Below, one piece after another: positions 6,961 to 14,492 of a stretch of 64,000 nucleotides of DNA (position 1 is its first letter; every line of letters starts with the position of its first letter). The stretch is from NCBI RefSeq assembly GCF_026672375.1, contig NZ_JAPPRA010000001.1, forward strand, positions 992,001 through 1,056,000, given 5' to 3'. The position numbers and the translations under genes were made by a program. Source of the DNA: Caulobacter sp. SL161. GTDB taxonomy: Bacteria > Pseudomonadota > Alphaproteobacteria > Caulobacterales > Caulobacteraceae. The notes under the pieces were generated by a model that saw only the letters and a program-made list of their open reading frames with translations, was not told the origin of the DNA and did no database searches.

Positions 6961-7078
6961 ACAGTCGAGCCGAAACGCAAAACACACTCACGGTCTCCGG
7001 GTTCGCCCGGCCGCTCCGTCGCCTCCCCATGAGCCTTCAGCGGTCACGCCGCGTGAAGCGGCGGACGTGCGCCCCAAA

Positions 7079-7193
7079 TCCTCCCCCCAGCGGCGGAGGT
7101 GTCGACTCGAAGGGACGACGGAGGGGGAAGAGGCCGGTTCGGCAGGACTTCCCCCTCCGGCGCTTCGCGCCTCCTCCCCCGCTGGGGGGAGGA
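7079..7193. repeat. 115-bp intergenic inverted repeat (CTCCCCCCAGCGG type)
   Basis: tcctccccccagcgg (7079-7093) pairs exactly with ccgctggggggagga (7179-7193), and an inner arm cggagggggaag (7119-7130) pairs exactly with cttccccctccg (7148-7159). It belongs to a different palindrome type from the CTCTCCC repeats at 5.35-5.98 kb. Confidence 0.85.
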
Positions 7194-7207
7194 TCGTCTA
7201 GCCCCCC

Positions 7208-7675
7208 TCACGTCGGGGCGATCGGCAGGGCGGTGGTGAACTTGATCTGCTCCATGGCGAAGCTGGACGAGACGTCGGTCAGCGGGGCGGTGGCGATCAG
7301 GCGTTTGTAGAAGCGGTCATAGGCGGCGATGTCCTTGACCACGACCTTGAGGAGGTAATCGACATCGCCGCTCATCCGGTAGAACTCGACCACCTCGGGC
7401 AGGGCGCTGGCGCCGGCGGCGAACTGGTTCAGCCAGCCCTCGTCGTGGTGGCCGGTCTTGACGGCGACGAAGACGGTCAGGCCCAGGTCGAGGGCCTCGC
7501 GGTCCAAGAGGGCCACCCGGGCGGTGATGACGCCGGCGTCCTGCAGGCGGCGCACCCGCTTCCAGCAGGGGGTCTGGCTCAGGCCCACCCGCTCGGCCAG
7601 CTCGGCGATGGGGACGGTGGCGTCCTCCTGCAGGATGGCCAGCAGGCGGCGATCGATTTGATCGAGATCAATCAT
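7208..7675 (-). CDS. Lrp/AsnC family transcriptional regulator
   Basis: A 155-residue regulator of the feast/famine family. Residues 1-55 form the winged helix-turn-helix (DQIDRRLLAILQEDATVPIAE, then VGLSQTPCWKRVRRLQDAG); the rest is the ligand-binding RAM domain with the FVAVKTGHHDEGW strand and the FYRMSGDVDYLLKVVV core. The family binds amino acids and acts as oligomers on DNA. It is transcribed away from the DUF6356/YeiH genes, and an Lrp-type palindrome lies just upstream of its start. A local role on the divergent genes and on itself is likely; the amino-acid permease about 1.4 kb away is another possible target. Confidence 0.92.
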   Translation of the reverse strand: MIDLDQIDRRLLAILQEDATVPIAELAERVGLSQTPCWKRVRRLQDAGVITARVALLDREALDLGLTVFVAVKTGHHDEGWLNQFAAGASALPEVVEFYRMSGDVDYLLKVVVKDIAAYDRFYKRLIATAPLTDVSSSFAMEQIKFTTALPIAPT

Positions 7676-7694
7676 CTCGAAATCCGCTTTCAGA

Positions 7695-7709
7695 GAGAAC
7701 GAAATTCTC
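7695..7709. promoter_or_regulatory. Candidate Lrp-type operator
   Basis: gagaa-cgaaa-ttctc is a perfect inverted repeat with an AT-rich centre. It lies 20 bases upstream of the Lrp-family gene, in the divergent promoter region. Its size and shape fit operators of Lrp/AsnC regulators. Autoregulation is inferred. Confidence 0.5.
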
Positions 7710-7800
7710 CATATCGCGGAAATGGTAACCTTTCAAACAATGCCTTTCTCCGAATCCGCGCCATTCTAGAACGCCTCGGTTTCAGCCAGCGGGGGCTTCC

Positions 7801-8058
7801 ATGGACCTGTCGTTCACGCGTCATCCCAAGTCGGTCGGCGAGACCTATGGCCAGCACATGGGCGTGGCCTGGAGCTTTGGCTTCACCCTGCTGGGCGCGG
7901 GCCTGGCCTGCCTCATCCATGGCGTCCTGCCCTTCGCCTTCGAGCGCACCGGCAGCCAGACCGTGCGCCGCCTGCATGAGCGGCTCTCGAACCGCTGCGC
8001 CAAGGCCGACGCGCATTTCGCCGCCGCCCCGATCAGCGGCGACACCGTCCGCGGATGA
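7801..8058 (+). CDS. DUF6356 family protein
   Basis: An 85-residue protein with the family-typical start FTRHPKSVGETYGQHM followed by one hydrophobic helix (WSFGFTLLGAGLACLIHGVLPFAF) and a short basic tail. It is probably a small inner-membrane protein. Function unknown. Its stop overlaps the start of the YeiH-family gene by four bases (ATGA), so the two are translated together and may work together. Confidence 0.75.
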   Translation: MDLSFTRHPKSVGETYGQHMGVAWSFGFTLLGAGLACLIHGVLPFAFERTGSQTVRRLHERLSNRCAKADAHFAAAPISGDTVRG

Positions 8059-9056
8059 CCGCCGCGGCCCTGCGCCTGGGCGCCGCCCGCATGGGGCCGG
8101 GCCTGCTGGCCGGCCTGCTGATGGCGGTGCTGGCCAAGCTCCTGTCCCAGAGCCTGCACGCCCCGGCCCCGCTGCTGGCGGTGGTGCTGGGCATGATGCT
8201 GGGCGCGCTGGGCCTGCAGGGGCAGCTGGGCGCGGGCCTCGACGTCTTCGCCAAGCCGGGCCTGCGGCTGGGCGTGGCCATGATGGGCGCCCAGATCAGC
8301 TGGAGCGAGTTCGCCGCCCTGGGCGGTCCGGCCGTGCTGGCCAGCGGCGCGGTGGTGCTGGGCGGCCTCGGGATCGGAGCCCTGGCCGGCGCCGCCTTGG
8401 GCCTGCCGCTGGCCGAGGCCCTGATCGCGGCGGCCGCCTGCTCGATCTGCGGCGCCTCTGCGGCGCTGGCCGCCTCGCAGGCCGCCCCGTCCAGCCCGGA
8501 GAACCAGCGCACGACGGCCCTGGTCATTGTCGGGGTCAATCTGCTTTCCACCTTGGCCATGCTGGCCTATCCGCCGATCGCCAACGCCCTGGGCCTGACC
8601 GCGCACCAGGCCGGCGTCTTCTTCGGCCTGTCGATCCATGACGTCGCGCAAGTTGCCGGCGCCGGCGCCTCGGTGTCGCCGGAGGTCGCGGGGACGGCGG
8701 CCCTGGCCAAGCTGTCGCGGATCCTGTGGCTGGGTCCGGCCGTGGTGCTGATCGGCCTGATGCTGACCCGCACGGCGCAGGGGGGGCGGATCTCCGGCCT
8801 GCAGGCCCCGCCGCTCTTCGTCTGGGGCTTCGCCGCCCTGGCCGCTGCAAGGGGTCTCAATCTGATCCCGCCGGCCCTGGTGTCGGCCCTGGGCGCCTGT
8901 TCGGGCTTCCTGCTGCTGGCCGGTGTGGGGGCGATCTCGGCCAAGCTCGGCCCCAAGGCCCTGCTCGAGGTCAAGCCGCGTCTGGCGATCCTGCTGCTGA
9001 CGCTCACGGTGGCCGTCGCAATCCTCGCCTACGCCCTGACGAGGATTTTCTTCTAA
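8055..9056 (+). CDS. YeiH/UPF0324 family membrane transporter
   Basis: A 333-residue integral membrane protein with about ten hydrophobic helices. The UPF0324 hallmark CSICGASAALAAS is present in the middle, and GLSIHDVAQVAGAG follows. Family members are annotated as putative sulfate exporters, often beside LysR- or Lrp-type regulators and sulfur-metabolism genes; the substrate is not proven. It is coupled to the upstream DUF6356 gene and is divergent from the Lrp-type regulator, its probable local controller. Family assignment is certain, transport substrate is not. Confidence 0.85.
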   Translation: MTAAALRLGAARMGPGLLAGLLMAVLAKLLSQSLHAPAPLLAVVLGMMLGALGLQGQLGAGLDVFAKPGLRLGVAMMGAQISWSEFAALGGPAVLASGAVVLGGLGIGALAGAALGLPLAEALIAAAACSICGASAALAASQAAPSSPENQRTTALVIVGVNLLSTLAMLAYPPIANALGLTAHQAGVFFGLSIHDVAQVAGAGASVSPEVAGTAALAKLSRILWLGPAVVLIGLMLTRTAQGGRISGLQAPPLFVWGFAALAAARGLNLIPPALVSALGACSGFLLLAGVGAISAKLGPKALLEVKPRLAILLLTLTVAVAILAYALTRIFF

Positions 9057-9123
9057 GGTCGAGGCTTGGCGCGGAACGAAACCCGCTCCATGGTCCGCAT
9101 CGAGAGTCGGAGGGACCCCCAAA

Positions 9124-10554
9124 GTGAGCTTCTGGACGCGCCGCAAGGCCATCGACACCATCACCGCTGGCCATGCGGACAGCCATCAACTGAAGAAGAC
9201 CCTGAGCTGGCCGCATCTGGTGGCCCTGGGCGTCGGGGCCATTGTCGGCACCGGCATCTACACCCTGACCGGGGTCGGGGCGGGTCTGGCCGGGCCGGGC
9301 GTGATCCTGTCCTTCCTGATCGCCGGCGCCGTCTGCGCCTGCGCGGCCCTGTGCTACGCCGAGCTGTCGACCATGATCCCGGCCTCGGGCAGCGCCTACA
9401 CCTACAGCTATGCGGCGATGGGCGAGCCGGTCGCCTGGTTCGTCGGCTGGAGCCTGATCCTCGAATATACCCTCGTCTGCGCGGCGGTGGCGGTCGGCTG
9501 GTCGGCCCACGCCCATGGCCTCTTCAAGATGATCGGCTTCCCCGACGCCCTGCTGGCCGGACCCCACCAGGGCGGGCTGATCAACATGCCGGCCGTCTTC
9601 ATCTCGATGGCGGTGGCGGGCCTTCTGGCCCTGGGCACCCGCGAGAGCGCGACGGTCAATATGGTGCTGGTCTTCGTGAAGATCATCGCCCTGATCGTCT
9701 TCGTCGTGCTGTGCCTGCCGGCGTTCAACATCGCCCACTTCACCCCCTTCATGCCCAACGGCTTCCAGGCCCATGTGCCGGAAGGCGCGGCCGCAGACGC
9801 CGCCAAGATCGGGGTGATGGCCGCCGCCAGCCTGATCTTCTTCGCCTTCTATGGCTTCGACGCGGTCTCGACCGCCGCCGAGGAGACCAAGAACCCCAAG
9901 CGCGACCTGACCATCGGCATCGTCGGCTCGATGGCTGTCTGCACGGCGATCTACATGATCGTGGCCGCCGTCTCGATCGGCGCCTCGCGCACCGAGGTCT
10001 TCTCCAAGAGCGAAGCGCCGCTGGTCTTCATCCTGGAGAGCCTGAACCACGGCAAGATCGCCCAGCTGGTCGCCCTGGCCGCCGTGATCGCCCTGCCGAC
10101 CGTGATACTGGCCTTCATGTACGGCCAGAGCCGGATCTTCTTCGTGATGGCCCGCGACGGCCTGCTGCCCCGCGCCCTGTCGAAGGTCAACGCCAAGACC
10201 GGCACCCCGGTGATGATGACCCTGCTGACCGGCGTCCTGTCGGCGGTGATCTCGGGCCTCTTGTCGCTGAAGGACATCGCCGAGCTGGCCAACGCCGGCA
10301 CGCTGTGGGCCTTCATCGCCGTCGGCGCCTCGGTGATCCTGCTGCGGCTGCGCGAGCCGAACCGTCCGCGGGTGTTCTCCACCCCGCTGTGGCCGATCGT
10401 GGCCCCGGCCGGCATCCTGGGCTGCCTCTATCTCTTCCTCAGCCTGCCCGGGAAGACCCAGCTCTACTTCCTCTACGCCCACCTGATCGGCGCGGTGGTC
10501 TATCTGGCCTACGGCATGCGCAAGAGCGTGCTGGCCCAGCAGGAGCGGGCGTAA
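9124..10554 (+). CDS. APC-family amino-acid permease (cationic-type)
   Basis: A 476-residue permease with about 12-14 membrane helices. The APC signature is in the first helix (LVALGVGAIVGTGIYTLTG), with the conserved GSAYTYSYAAMGE at helix 3 and FYGFDAVSTAAEETKNPKRD at helix 6, typical of the cationic amino-acid transporter branch. A GTG start at 9124 with AGGGA before it fits the family N terminus (soluble leader, then LSWPHL). Uptake of an amino acid by proton symport is expected; which one is not visible. Confidence 0.9.
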   Translation: MSFWTRRKAIDTITAGHADSHQLKKTLSWPHLVALGVGAIVGTGIYTLTGVGAGLAGPGVILSFLIAGAVCACAALCYAELSTMIPASGSAYTYSYAAMGEPVAWFVGWSLILEYTLVCAAVAVGWSAHAHGLFKMIGFPDALLAGPHQGGLINMPAVFISMAVAGLLALGTRESATVNMVLVFVKIIALIVFVVLCLPAFNIAHFTPFMPNGFQAHVPEGAAADAAKIGVMAAASLIFFAFYGFDAVSTAAEETKNPKRDLTIGIVGSMAVCTAIYMIVAAVSIGASRTEVFSKSEAPLVFILESLNHGKIAQLVALAAVIALPTVILAFMYGQSRIFFVMARDGLLPRALSKVNAKTGTPVMMTLLTGVLSAVISGLLSLKDIAELANAGTLWAFIAVGASVILLRLREPNRPRVFSTPLWPIVAPAGILGCLYLFLSLPGKTQLYFLYAHLIGAVVYLAYGMRKSVLAQQERA

Positions 10555-10664
10555 GGGAAGGCTTCCATTCTCGAGGGCCGTCGCTACAGTTCCCGGCAAA
10601 ACAAGCGTTTGACGCCACTCTCGCGGTTTCCGCGAGGGGCCAAGGAAACTGGGAGACGAAGCGA

Positions 10665-11813
10665 ATGGCCCTCGATCTGGAAACCCGTGAACAGCTGATC
10701 GACACGGTCGCCCGCTTCGTGGCCGAACGTCTGCGGCCCATCGAGGCCCAGGTCGCCGAGAACGACGCCGTCCCCGACGATGTGATCGAGGAGATGAAGG
10801 GCCTTGGCCTCTTTGGCCTGACGATCCCGGAAGAGTTCGGCGGGCTTGGCCTGACCATGGAGGAAGAGGCGCTGGTGGCCATCGAGCTGGGCCGCGCTTC
10901 GCCGGCCTTCCGCTCGGTGTTCGGCACCAATGTCGGCATCGGCAGCCAGGGCCTCGTCATGTTCGGCAACGCCGAGCAGAAGGCCAAGTGGCTGCCGGGG
11001 ATCGCGTCCGGCGCGGTGATCACCTCGTTCGCCCTGACCGAGCCGGAGGCCGGTTCCGACAGCGCTGCGGTCCAGACCCGCGCCATCCGGGACGGCGACG
11101 ACTACATCCTGAACGGCTCCAAGCGCTACATCACCAACGCCGGCAAGGCCTCGCTGTTCACGGTGATGGCCCGCACCAATCCCGACGCCAAGGGCGGGGC
11201 GGGGGTCTCGGCCTTCCTGGTGCCGCGCGACCTGCCGGGCCTGACGGTCGGCAAGCCCGAAAAGAAGATGGGCCAGCAGGGCGCCCACATCCACGACGTG
11301 ACCTTCGACAATGTCCGCGTGCCGGCCTGGAACCGGCTGGGCGCCGAGGGCGAGGGCTTCAAGGTCGCCATGCAGGTGCTCGATCGCGGCCGGTTGCACA
11401 TCGCCGCCGTCTGCGTCGGGGTCGCCGAGCGCTTGATCGCCGACTGCGTCGCCTATGCCTCCGAGCGCAAGCAGTTCGGCCAGCCGATCGCCAGCTTCCA
11501 GCTGATCCAGGCGATGATCGCCGACAGCAAGACCGAGGCCCTGGCCGCCAAGGCGCTGGTGCTGGAGACCGCCCGCAAGCGCGACGCCGGCGTCAATGTC
11601 ACGCTGGAGGCTGCCTCGTCCAAGCTGTTCGCCTCGGAAATGGTCGGCCGGGTGGCGGATCGGGCGGTGCAGGTGTTCGGCGGCGCCGGCTATGTCGCCG
11701 ACTACGGGATCGAGCGGCTCTACCGCGATGTGCGGATTTTCCGGATCTACGAGGGCACCAGTCAAGTCCAGCAACTGATCATTGCGCGTGAAACGCTGAA
11801 GCGCGGCGGGTGA
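10665..11813 (+). CDS. Acyl-CoA dehydrogenase
   Basis: A 382-residue flavoprotein of the acyl-CoA dehydrogenase family, introducing the alpha-beta double bond in acyl-CoAs. The family patterns FALTEPEAGSD and YITNAG (FAD binding), QVFGGAGYVADYGIERLYRDVRIFRIYEGTS-type C terminus and the RKQFGQPIASFQ segment are all seen. The base would be Glu in the IYEGTSQVQ segment, as in short- and medium-chain members. A GGGAG ribosome site precedes the ATG. The open frame extends far upstream without a stop, but that part is an antisense-like shadow of the permease gene. Substrate chain type is undetermined. Confidence 0.92.
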   Translation: MALDLETREQLIDTVARFVAERLRPIEAQVAENDAVPDDVIEEMKGLGLFGLTIPEEFGGLGLTMEEEALVAIELGRASPAFRSVFGTNVGIGSQGLVMFGNAEQKAKWLPGIASGAVITSFALTEPEAGSDSAAVQTRAIRDGDDYILNGSKRYITNAGKASLFTVMARTNPDAKGGAGVSAFLVPRDLPGLTVGKPEKKMGQQGAHIHDVTFDNVRVPAWNRLGAEGEGFKVAMQVLDRGRLHIAAVCVGVAERLIADCVAYASERKQFGQPIASFQLIQAMIADSKTEALAAKALVLETARKRDAGVNVTLEAASSKLFASEMVGRVADRAVQVFGGAGYVADYGIERLYRDVRIFRIYEGTSQVQQLIIARETLKRGG

Positions 11814-12024
11814 GTGCGACACCCGGTCGCCCCCCTCCACCTATCGGCCGTATGCAATCGATAAACCATACTCTTTCTCCAGCAGAATTGGCCGCTCGGC
11901 CTCCGCAAACGGTTGCAACCTGAGCGGGGGTGCGGCGAGGCGTCGCACCCGATGCGGGAATATTTAAGCGCTCATTAGGGATAAGGGCCCGAGGATTTCC
12001 CCAAGCGAAACAATGGGGACCGCC

Positions 12025-13626
12025 ATGAACCAGGACTACGCGATCGGTGAACGGACCGCGTTCATGGGCATCGACGACAAGGCGCGATCGGCGCTGCGCG
12101 ACCTGCGCCCGGTTATCCGGGCCGAGATCGGCAAGGCGCTCGACAGCTTCTACGGCAAGGTCCGGGCGACCCCCGAGACGCGCAAGTTCTTCAGTGACGA
12201 CCGACATATGAACGCGGCGAGTTCGCGGCAGCAGGCGCACTGGGGCGTGATCGCCGAAGGACAGTTCAGCGACGACTACGTGCAGGCGGTGCGAGCGATC
12301 GGCCAGACCCATGCCCGCATCGGCCTGGAGCCGCGCTGGTACATCGGCGGCTATGCCGTCGTCGGCGACCATCTGGTTCGCGCGGTGATCGACTCGATGT
12401 GGCCCAGGGGCCTGCTGGCCAAGGGCGGCTCCGACCGCGCGGGCGAGGCGGTCGCCGCCCTGGTGAAGGCGATCTTCCTGGACATGGACTTCGCCATCTC
12501 GATCTATCTTGAAACCCTGGAGAACGAGCGGCAACGCCTGGAGGCCGAACAGAAGGCCGCCCGAGCGCGTCAGGAGCACGTCGTCACCCTCCTGGCCGAA
12601 GCTCTGGATCGCCTCGCCGCCGGCGACTTGCTGGCGCGGATCGATGGCGAGGTCTGCAGCGAGTTCGAGAAGCTCAAGGGCGACTTCAACCACGCCGTGG
12701 AGCTTCTGGATCAAGCGATGTGCGGCGTCGGTGGCGCGACGGAGGGTATCCGCTCCAGCACCGAGGAAATCAGTGTCGCGGCCGACGACCTGTCGCGTCG
12801 CACCGAACAGCAGGCCGCCAGCCTCGAGCAGACGGCCGCCGCCTTGGACGAGATCACCGCCACCGTCCGGCGCTCAGCGGCCGGCGCCAAACAGGCGCAG
12901 GAGGTCGTGGCCGGCGCCAAGACCGAAGCCGAGCGATCGGGCTCGGTCGTCAATCAGGCCGTCGCGGCGATGGGGGAGATCGAGACAAGCTCCCGCGAGA
13001 TCGGCAACATCATCGGGGTGATCGACGAGATCGCCTTCCAGACCAACCTCCTGGCCCTGAACGCGGGGGTCGAGGCGGCCCGCGCCGGTGAGGCCGGCAG
13101 AGGTTTCGCGGTGGTCGCTCAGGAGGTTCGGGCGCTGGCGCAGCGCTCGGCCGACGCGGCCAAGGAGATCAAGGCGCTGATCAACACCTCGACCAAGCAG
13201 GTCGAAGCGGGCGTCGCCTTGGTAGGCCAGACGGGGGACGCGTTGCGCGGGATCGTCTCGAAGGTCGCCGAGATCGATGAGCTGATCGCGCAGATCTCCG
13301 TCTCGGCTCAGGAGCAGTCTGGCGGGCTGCATGAAGTCAACACCGCCGTGAACCAGATGGATCAGGTGACCCAGCAGAACGCGGCGATGGTCGAGCAGAC
13401 CACGGCGGCGACCCATTCGCTGAAGAGCCAGACGGGCGAACTGGTGAGGCAGGTGGAGACCTTCCGGACCTCCGAGGGGCGACCTTCTACTGCGGCGCCA
13501 TCTCCGGCGCCCGTCCAGAAGGCGCAACCCGCCCGCCCGCCGCGTCCGCAGAGCCGGCCGGGCGGATCGCCGATCTCACGGGGCGCTACGGCGGTCGCGG
13601 TCAAGGAAGAGTGGGAAGAATTCTAG
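12025..13626 (+). CDS. Globin-coupled soluble chemoreceptor
   Basis: A cytosolic chemoreceptor of 533 residues. Residues 10-170 form a protoglobin-type sensor globin; the proximal heme His is expected in IGQTHARIGLEPRWYIGGY. A linker helix follows, then the signalling coiled coil whose hairpin tip is [24 protein letters not shown]-like. No transmembrane segment is present. The last residues are EEWEEF, matching the WEEF end of McpA and resembling the C-terminal pentapeptide that tethers CheR. It therefore probably senses oxygen or redox gases and feeds the nearby che cluster. The ATG at 12025 has GGGGAC before it; an in-frame ATG at 12013 would add four residues. Confidence 0.88.
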   Translation: MNQDYAIGERTAFMGIDDKARSALRDLRPVIRAEIGKALDSFYGKVRATPETRKFFSDDRHMNAASSRQQAHWGVIAEGQFSDDYVQAVRAIGQTHARIGLEPRWYIGGYAVVGDHLVRAVIDSMWPRGLLAKGGSDRAGEAVAALVKAIFLDMDFAISIYLETLENERQRLEAEQKAARARQEHVVTLLAEALDRLAAGDLLARIDGEVCSEFEKLKGDFNHAVELLDQAMCGVGGATEGIRSSTEEISVAADDLSRRTEQQAASLEQTAAALDEITATVRRSAAGAKQAQEVVAGAKTEAERSGSVVNQAVAAMGEIETSSREIGNIIGVIDEIAFQTNLLALNAGVEAARAGEAGRGFAVVAQEVRALAQRSADAAKEIKALINTSTKQVEAGVALVGQTGDALRGIVSKVAEIDELIAQISVSAQEQSGGLHEVNTAVNQMDQVTQQNAAMVEQTTAATHSLKSQTGELVRQVETFRTSEGRPSTAAPSPAPVQKAQPARPPRPQSRPGGSPISRGATAVAVKEEWEEF

Positions 13627-13781
13627 CGCGCGGACCCTCGAGCGCCCCGGGCTCAGGCATGTTCGCTTAAGCCGTACGACGTGCTCAGCAGATTTGGTTC
13701 TGGAGCTTGTCGACAGCGGGGCCGTGTCGTCTTGGCGCGGTCTCTCGTCGTTCCTGCGCCAACATCGCCCCAGACAGCAGA

Positions 13782-13816
13782 ACGCCCCCGCCGACCAGGT
13801 CGACGGGGGCGTTTTG
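13782..13816 (+). terminator. Rho-independent terminator
   Basis: acgcccccg (13782-13790) pairs exactly with cgggggcgt (13804-13812); ccgacc/ggtcg extends it inward, and tttgt follows on the plus strand. It lies after the globin chemoreceptor and in front of the convergent small secreted gene, and may serve both. Confidence 0.7.
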
Positions 13817-13836
13817 TGTTCCGATCGGAAAGACGC

Positions 13837-14148
13837 TTACGCGCCGCCCGGGAAGCGGAACGGAACCTTCACGGTGCCGGTCTTGGCGCCCATCGGGAGC
13901 TTTTCGGCGATGCACATCGCGGCCTTGTCGAAGCCCTTGCCCGCGGCGCTGTTGTCCACGACCTTGCAGTCCGACAGCTTGCCGCCGTCGGCGTTGCACT
14001 CAAGCATCACCTGCGCTGCGTCGCGCGTATTGGCGTGCTGCTGCAGGCAACGAGCCATTTGATCTTCGAAACCGCCGCCGGCCGAAGCGGCCTGAGCGAC
14101 AAAAAAGCTGCCAGCGATTCCCGCGGCAATAGCGATCGGATATTTCAT
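13837..14148 (-). CDS. Small secreted protein with TonB-C-like domain
   Basis: A 103-residue precursor: MKYPIAIAAGIAGSFFVAQAASA is a signal peptide with an AXA cleavage site. The mature 80 residues resemble the C-terminal domain of TonB-like energy transducers: LECNADGGKLSDCKVVDNSAAGKGFDKAAM, then GTVKVPFRF. There is no membrane anchor or proline-rich span, so it cannot work as a normal TonB. AGGAG precedes the ATG at 14148; the open frame upstream of that has no signal-like start. It lies between two chemoreceptor genes on the opposite strand. Periplasmic location is likely, role unknown. Confidence 0.7.
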   Translation of the reverse strand: MKYPIAIAAGIAGSFFVAQAASAGGGFEDQMARCLQQHANTRDAAQVMLECNADGGKLSDCKVVDNSAAGKGFDKAAMCIAEKLPMGAKTGTVKVPFRFPGGA

Positions 14149-14492
14149 CCCGCTGCTCCTAGTAATGAATTCACGTCCTGTGGACGACGCGCCAACCGGA
14201 CGCTGGAGCAAATTCGCAGGTGCGAGTTAAGATAATCTGAGTCGCACGGTAATATTGCGAGTTTACTTTCAGGTAACCACGATCCACTGCTTCGGTGGCC
14301 CCCGTTATGTGGTGGGGGTATCGCAGATTCCGTGCGGCGGAGCCTGCGACCAAACGACCACATGCTCCAAAATGGGACGAAAATCTCTGACTTCCTTTAA
14401 CCAAGTCAGAGTCTGTTAGGAATCTATCGGGATTATCACCCTTCATGTTGGCGATCCGTGGGCACGGAGCGCTGGTTGGAGGGGACCTTGCG
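14149..14492. other. Divergent regulatory region upstream of mcpA
   Basis: 344 bases without a gene, AT-richer than the flanks, separating the small secreted gene from mcpA. Promoters for both must lie here. I see a single CtrA-like half site (tttaacc at 14397-14403) and a small gggggt/cccccgt hairpin, but no element I can call firmly. Confidence 0.45.

Larger units (their letters stand above)
6358..7207. other. 850-bp non-coding stretch with repeats
   Basis: No reading frame here has protein-like composition; the open frames on both strands are Arg/Pro/Ser-rich and have no ribosome sites. The stretch holds two long imperfect palindromes (6411-6516, 7079-7193) and one dumbbell-like fold (6859-6960). 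The piece 6523-6650 is less GC-rich and shows nothing I can name. Confidence 0.6.

Noticed and set aside
6694-6987. A 97-codon minus-strand reading frame
   Set aside because: Arg/Pro-rich, no ribosome site, and overlaps a palindromic fold; not protein-like.
6650-7000. tmRNA, RNase P RNA or SRP RNA in the non-coding stretch
   Set aside because: No tag-coding sequence, no GAAAGTCCGGGC-type core and no GGAAGCA loop was found on either strand.
4257-7207. A genomic island or prophage remnant with attachment sites
   Set aside because: No integrase, phage gene or tRNA-derived direct repeat flanks the segment; the only tRNA is at 42 kb and has no duplicated 3' end nearby.
10619-10635. Hairpin ctcgcgg/ccgcgag as terminator before the acyl-CoA dehydrogenase
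   Set aside because: Short, no T-run, and placed just before the ribosome site of the next gene.
9066-11813. A single 915-codon frame joining the permease region to the acyl-CoA dehydrogenase
   Set aside because: The first 530 codons have no protein character and lie in another frame over the permease gene; the real start is at 10665.
14397-14403. tttaacc as a CtrA site for the che operon
   Set aside because: Only one half-site; the second TTAA at N7 spacing is absent, so it is not called.
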